NCBI GenBank assembly: GCA_018399455.1
Contig: JAGYOT010000099.1
Span: 1-6,915, forward strand
From: Desulfobacterales bacterium
GTDB taxonomy: Bacteria; Desulfobacterota; Desulfobacteria; Desulfobacterales; Desulfosalsimonadaceae
Direction: 5' to 3'
DNA: 6,915 nt
Shown: positions 5,654 through 6,915 of the stretch, in pieces
Layout of the letters: each line of letters begins with the position of its first letter
Numbering within the stretch: position 1 is the stretch's first letter
Notes under the pieces: generated by a model
Databases searched by the model: none
What the model was told of the DNA's origin: nothing
Seen by the model: the letters and a program-made list of their open reading frames with translations, nothing else
Translations under genes and position numbers: made by a program

Positions 5654-6435
5654 AATACATTGAGACCGACAGCCTCACCGACGTCCCCGGAAGACTGCTG
5701 AAAGACGGAGACCGCTTTTCTTTCCGGTGTTATCCGGGGATTTCCTGCTTTAACCGTTGCTGCCGGAATTTGAACCTCTTTCTCTATCCCTATGACCTGA
5801 TCCGGCTCCGCAACTCCCTGGGACTTTCATCCGGTGCACTGATTGATGGTTATACGGATGTGGTCTACCGTGAGGGCAGTTATTTCCCTTCTGTCTTGCT
5901 GCGGATGGCGGAGAACGAGGGAAAAACCTGTCCTTTTTTAAGCGAGGGGGGATGCCGGGTTTATTCGGACCGCCCCCAAACCTGCCGGGCATTTCCCGTG
6001 GAGCATGGCATTTATTATCTCTCCGCAACGGGGCAAAGCCGTCTGGTCCATTATTTTCGGCCGCCGGCGTTCTGCCAGGGTCAGTTTGAGGAGACTGCAT
6101 GGACCAAAGATTCCTGGGCTGCCGATCAGGAGGCGGTGTTTTATAACCAAATGACGGTGGAATGGGCTGATCTGATGCGTTTGTTTAACAAAGATCCCTG
6201 GGGCGGTGAGGGGCCCTCCGGACAAAAGGGCAAAATGGCCTTTATGGCTACCTACAACATCGACGCGTTTCGAGATTTTGTGTTAAACAGCAGTTTTTTG
6301 AAGCGGTACAAAGTCAAATCCGATGTTCGGCTCAAAATTAAATCCGACGATGTCGCCCTCTTGAGGCTGGGCATGGCCTGGGTGGGACTTTTCCTTTTTG
6401 GTGTGCCCTCAAAATGGATCAAGTCTGTCCGCTGA
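5650..6435 (+). CDS. YkgJ-type cysteine-cluster protein, second of a tandem pair
   Basis: A 261-residue protein of the same putative metal-binding family as the gene before it. C27, C33, C37 and C38 lie in RCYPGISCFNRCC. C94 and C102 lie in CPFLSEGGC, C112 in DRPQTCRAFP, and C142 in PAFCQGQ. The C94-C102-C112 spacing (8 and 10 residues) is identical to that in the first protein. Outside the cysteine blocks the two differ clearly, so they are old paralogues or distinct subfamilies rather than a recent duplication. The C-terminal 100 residues have no recognised domain. They include a hydrophobic stretch at about 236-252 (VALLRLGMAWVGLFLFG) followed by basic residues, perhaps a membrane-associating tail. 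The start overlaps the previous stop as ATGA, and AGGGAG lies 8 bases upstream, so translation is coupled but has its own ribosome site. The stop codon sits inside an inverted repeat. Confidence 0.87.
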   Translation: MKYIETDSLTDVPGRLLKDGDRFSFRCYPGISCFNRCCRNLNLFLYPYDLIRLRNSLGLSSGALIDGYTDVVYREGSYFPSVLLRMAENEGKTCPFLSEGGCRVYSDRPQTCRAFPVEHGIYYLSATGQSRLVHYFRPPAFCQGQFEETAWTKDSWAADQEAVFYNQMTVEWADLMRLFNKDPWGGEGPSGQKGKMAFMATYNIDAFRDFVLNSSFLKRYKVKSDVRLKIKSDDVALLRLGMAWVGLFLFGVPSKWIKSVR

Positions 6436-6469
6436 GCTTTGATTCTGTTTCATCAATACAGGCTCAGCG
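6430..6469. terminator. Inverted repeat between converging genes, possible bidirectional terminator
   Basis: CGCTGAGC at 6430-6437 pairs perfectly with GCTCAGCG at 6462-6469. A G-T and an A-T pair extend the stem inward, and the loop is about 20 bases. Each arm holds the stop codon of one converging gene (TGA 6433-6435 on plus, TGA 6466-6464 on minus), so both genes end in the identical string CGCTGAGC. No T run follows on either strand, so this is not a textbook intrinsic terminator. It may still slow polymerase or protect 3' ends. Confidence 0.45.
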
Positions 6470-6915
6470 CCGGGTCTCCTCGTCGACATCCCTGTCAAAG
6501 TTCCCCTGGATCCAGGCGTCTGCAGTGGCGCCGTATCCCCGTCGAAACGTATCAACGATCTGTCCCAGGGGAACATCCGCGAATTCCCCCCGGTAATTAA
6601 GGTACTCCATGTGCCGGTTGCCCTTGAGATCAAAGCTGTGGTAGATGGAGTCCGTCAGGCCGTCAAACTCAAGCGGCCTTAAGTCGAATTTTTTGCACAG
6701 CTCGATGTTGAAGGCAGGGGTGGCCTTGATCCATTGGCCGTTCAAAAGGATCGCCGTGTAGCCGTGCCAGTAGAAAATGTCGGTTTGCATGTGCTGCCGC
6801 AACCGTTCGGTGGAAAGGTGGTTTTTTACATCAGCAAACCCGAGGCGGGCGGGAATCCCCGTTGCCCGGCAGCCGGCAGCCAGCAGAATGGCTTTGAGGT
6901 TGCGCCCGCCTTCGA
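6464..6915 (-). CDS. Transglutaminase-like domain protein, C-terminal 149 residues, runs off right edge
   Basis: Only the C-terminal part is in the window; the reading frame is open to base 6915, well beyond a TTG at 6802 that could be mistaken for a start. The visible part has the transglutaminase-fold helix ending in RATGIPARLGFADVKNHL. The histidine block FYWHGYTAILLNGQWIKATP follows, and then a family-specific tail with PLEFDG, HMEYLNYRG and FADVPL. Enzymes of this fold (peptidase or amide-transfer type) use a Cys-His-Asp triad. The His is present (codon 6766-6764). The position 15 residues before GIPAR, where I expect the Cys, is Arg (codon 6904-6902), and the usual Asp after WxxVxP-like sequence is Thr (codon 6721-6719). 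The Thr may be normal for this subfamily. Activity is therefore uncertain. No signal peptide can be judged. It converges with the cysteine-cluster pair and shares their boundary inverted repeat. Confidence 0.8.
   Translation of the reverse strand, partial: EGGRNLKAILLAAGCRATGIPARLGFADVKNHLSTERLRQHMQTDIFYWHGYTAILLNGQWIKATPAFNIELCKKFDLRPLEFDGLTDSIYHSFDLKGNRHMEYLNYRGEFADVPLGQIVDTFRRGYGATADAWIQGNFDRDVDEETRR

Noticed and set aside
5750..6225. Minus-strand open frames opposite the second cysteine-cluster gene
   Set aside because: They are low-complexity translations rich in Pro, Arg and Gly, without motifs or ribosome sites, opposite a well supported gene.
6464..6802. A 112-residue minus-strand gene starting at TTG 6802
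   Set aside because: The frame stays open to the right edge and the upstream codons encode the conserved GIPAR helix, so the TTG is internal to a larger truncated gene.
1..6915. Prophage, insertion sequence, CRISPR, toxin-antitoxin or defence island
   Set aside because: No transposase, integrase, terminal repeats, spaced direct repeats or paired small genes were seen. The genes are mostly housekeeping families with uniform codon use.

Overview
The window is ordinary-looking chromosomal DNA from an anaerobic bacterium, most likely a Desulfobacterota (deltaproteobacterial) sulfate reducer of the Desulfobacterales type. This placement is inference. It rests on protein style (RimO, a YkgJ-type cysteine-cluster pair, a dienoyl-CoA-isomerase-like crotonase beside a polyprenyl synthase), moderate GC coding DNA and AT-rich intergenic gaps. 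No rRNA, tRNA, CRISPR, insertion sequence, phage gene or integration site was seen, and no gene-free stretch exceeds 300 bases.

Left part, minus strand (1-2507): a three-gene run is read right to left. It encodes a crotonase-fold protein with the acidic triad of dienoyl-CoA isomerases, then RimO (methylthiotransferase for ribosomal protein S12), then a long-chain polyprenyl diphosphate synthase that leaves the window at base 1. Gaps are 23 bases and a 13-base overlap, and all three starts have Shine-Dalgarno (SD) sequences, so this looks like one transcription unit.

Middle (2508-2744): a 237-base AT-rich divergent control region carries candidate promoters in both directions and several short palindromes. 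To its right, on the plus strand, is a tRNA-dihydrouridine synthase-family gene (2745-3764). It has no SD sequence and a -10-like box almost touching its ATG, so it may be leaderless.

Right part, plus strand (3765-6435): after a 132-base AT-rich gap with a good sigma-70-like promoter comes a dGTPase-like HD phosphohydrolase. Two tandem cysteine-cluster proteins of the YkgJ/UPF0153 type follow. The first starts 8 bases after the dGTPase stop without an SD sequence, and the second overlaps the first by ATGA, so the three are probably co-transcribed and translationally coupled.

Right edge (6464-6915, minus strand): the C-terminal half of a transglutaminase-like protein converges on the YkgJ pair. 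The stop codons of the two converging genes lie inside the two arms of one inverted repeat. In the visible part, the positions where transglutaminase-fold enzymes normally carry the catalytic Cys and Asp seem to hold Arg and Thr, while the His is kept.

No clear new system is proven here. The items most worth checking are the apparently altered transglutaminase-like protein, the symmetric stop-codon hairpin, the dGTPase plus twin YkgJ unit, and the possibly leaderless Dus-family gene with an altered active-site motif.
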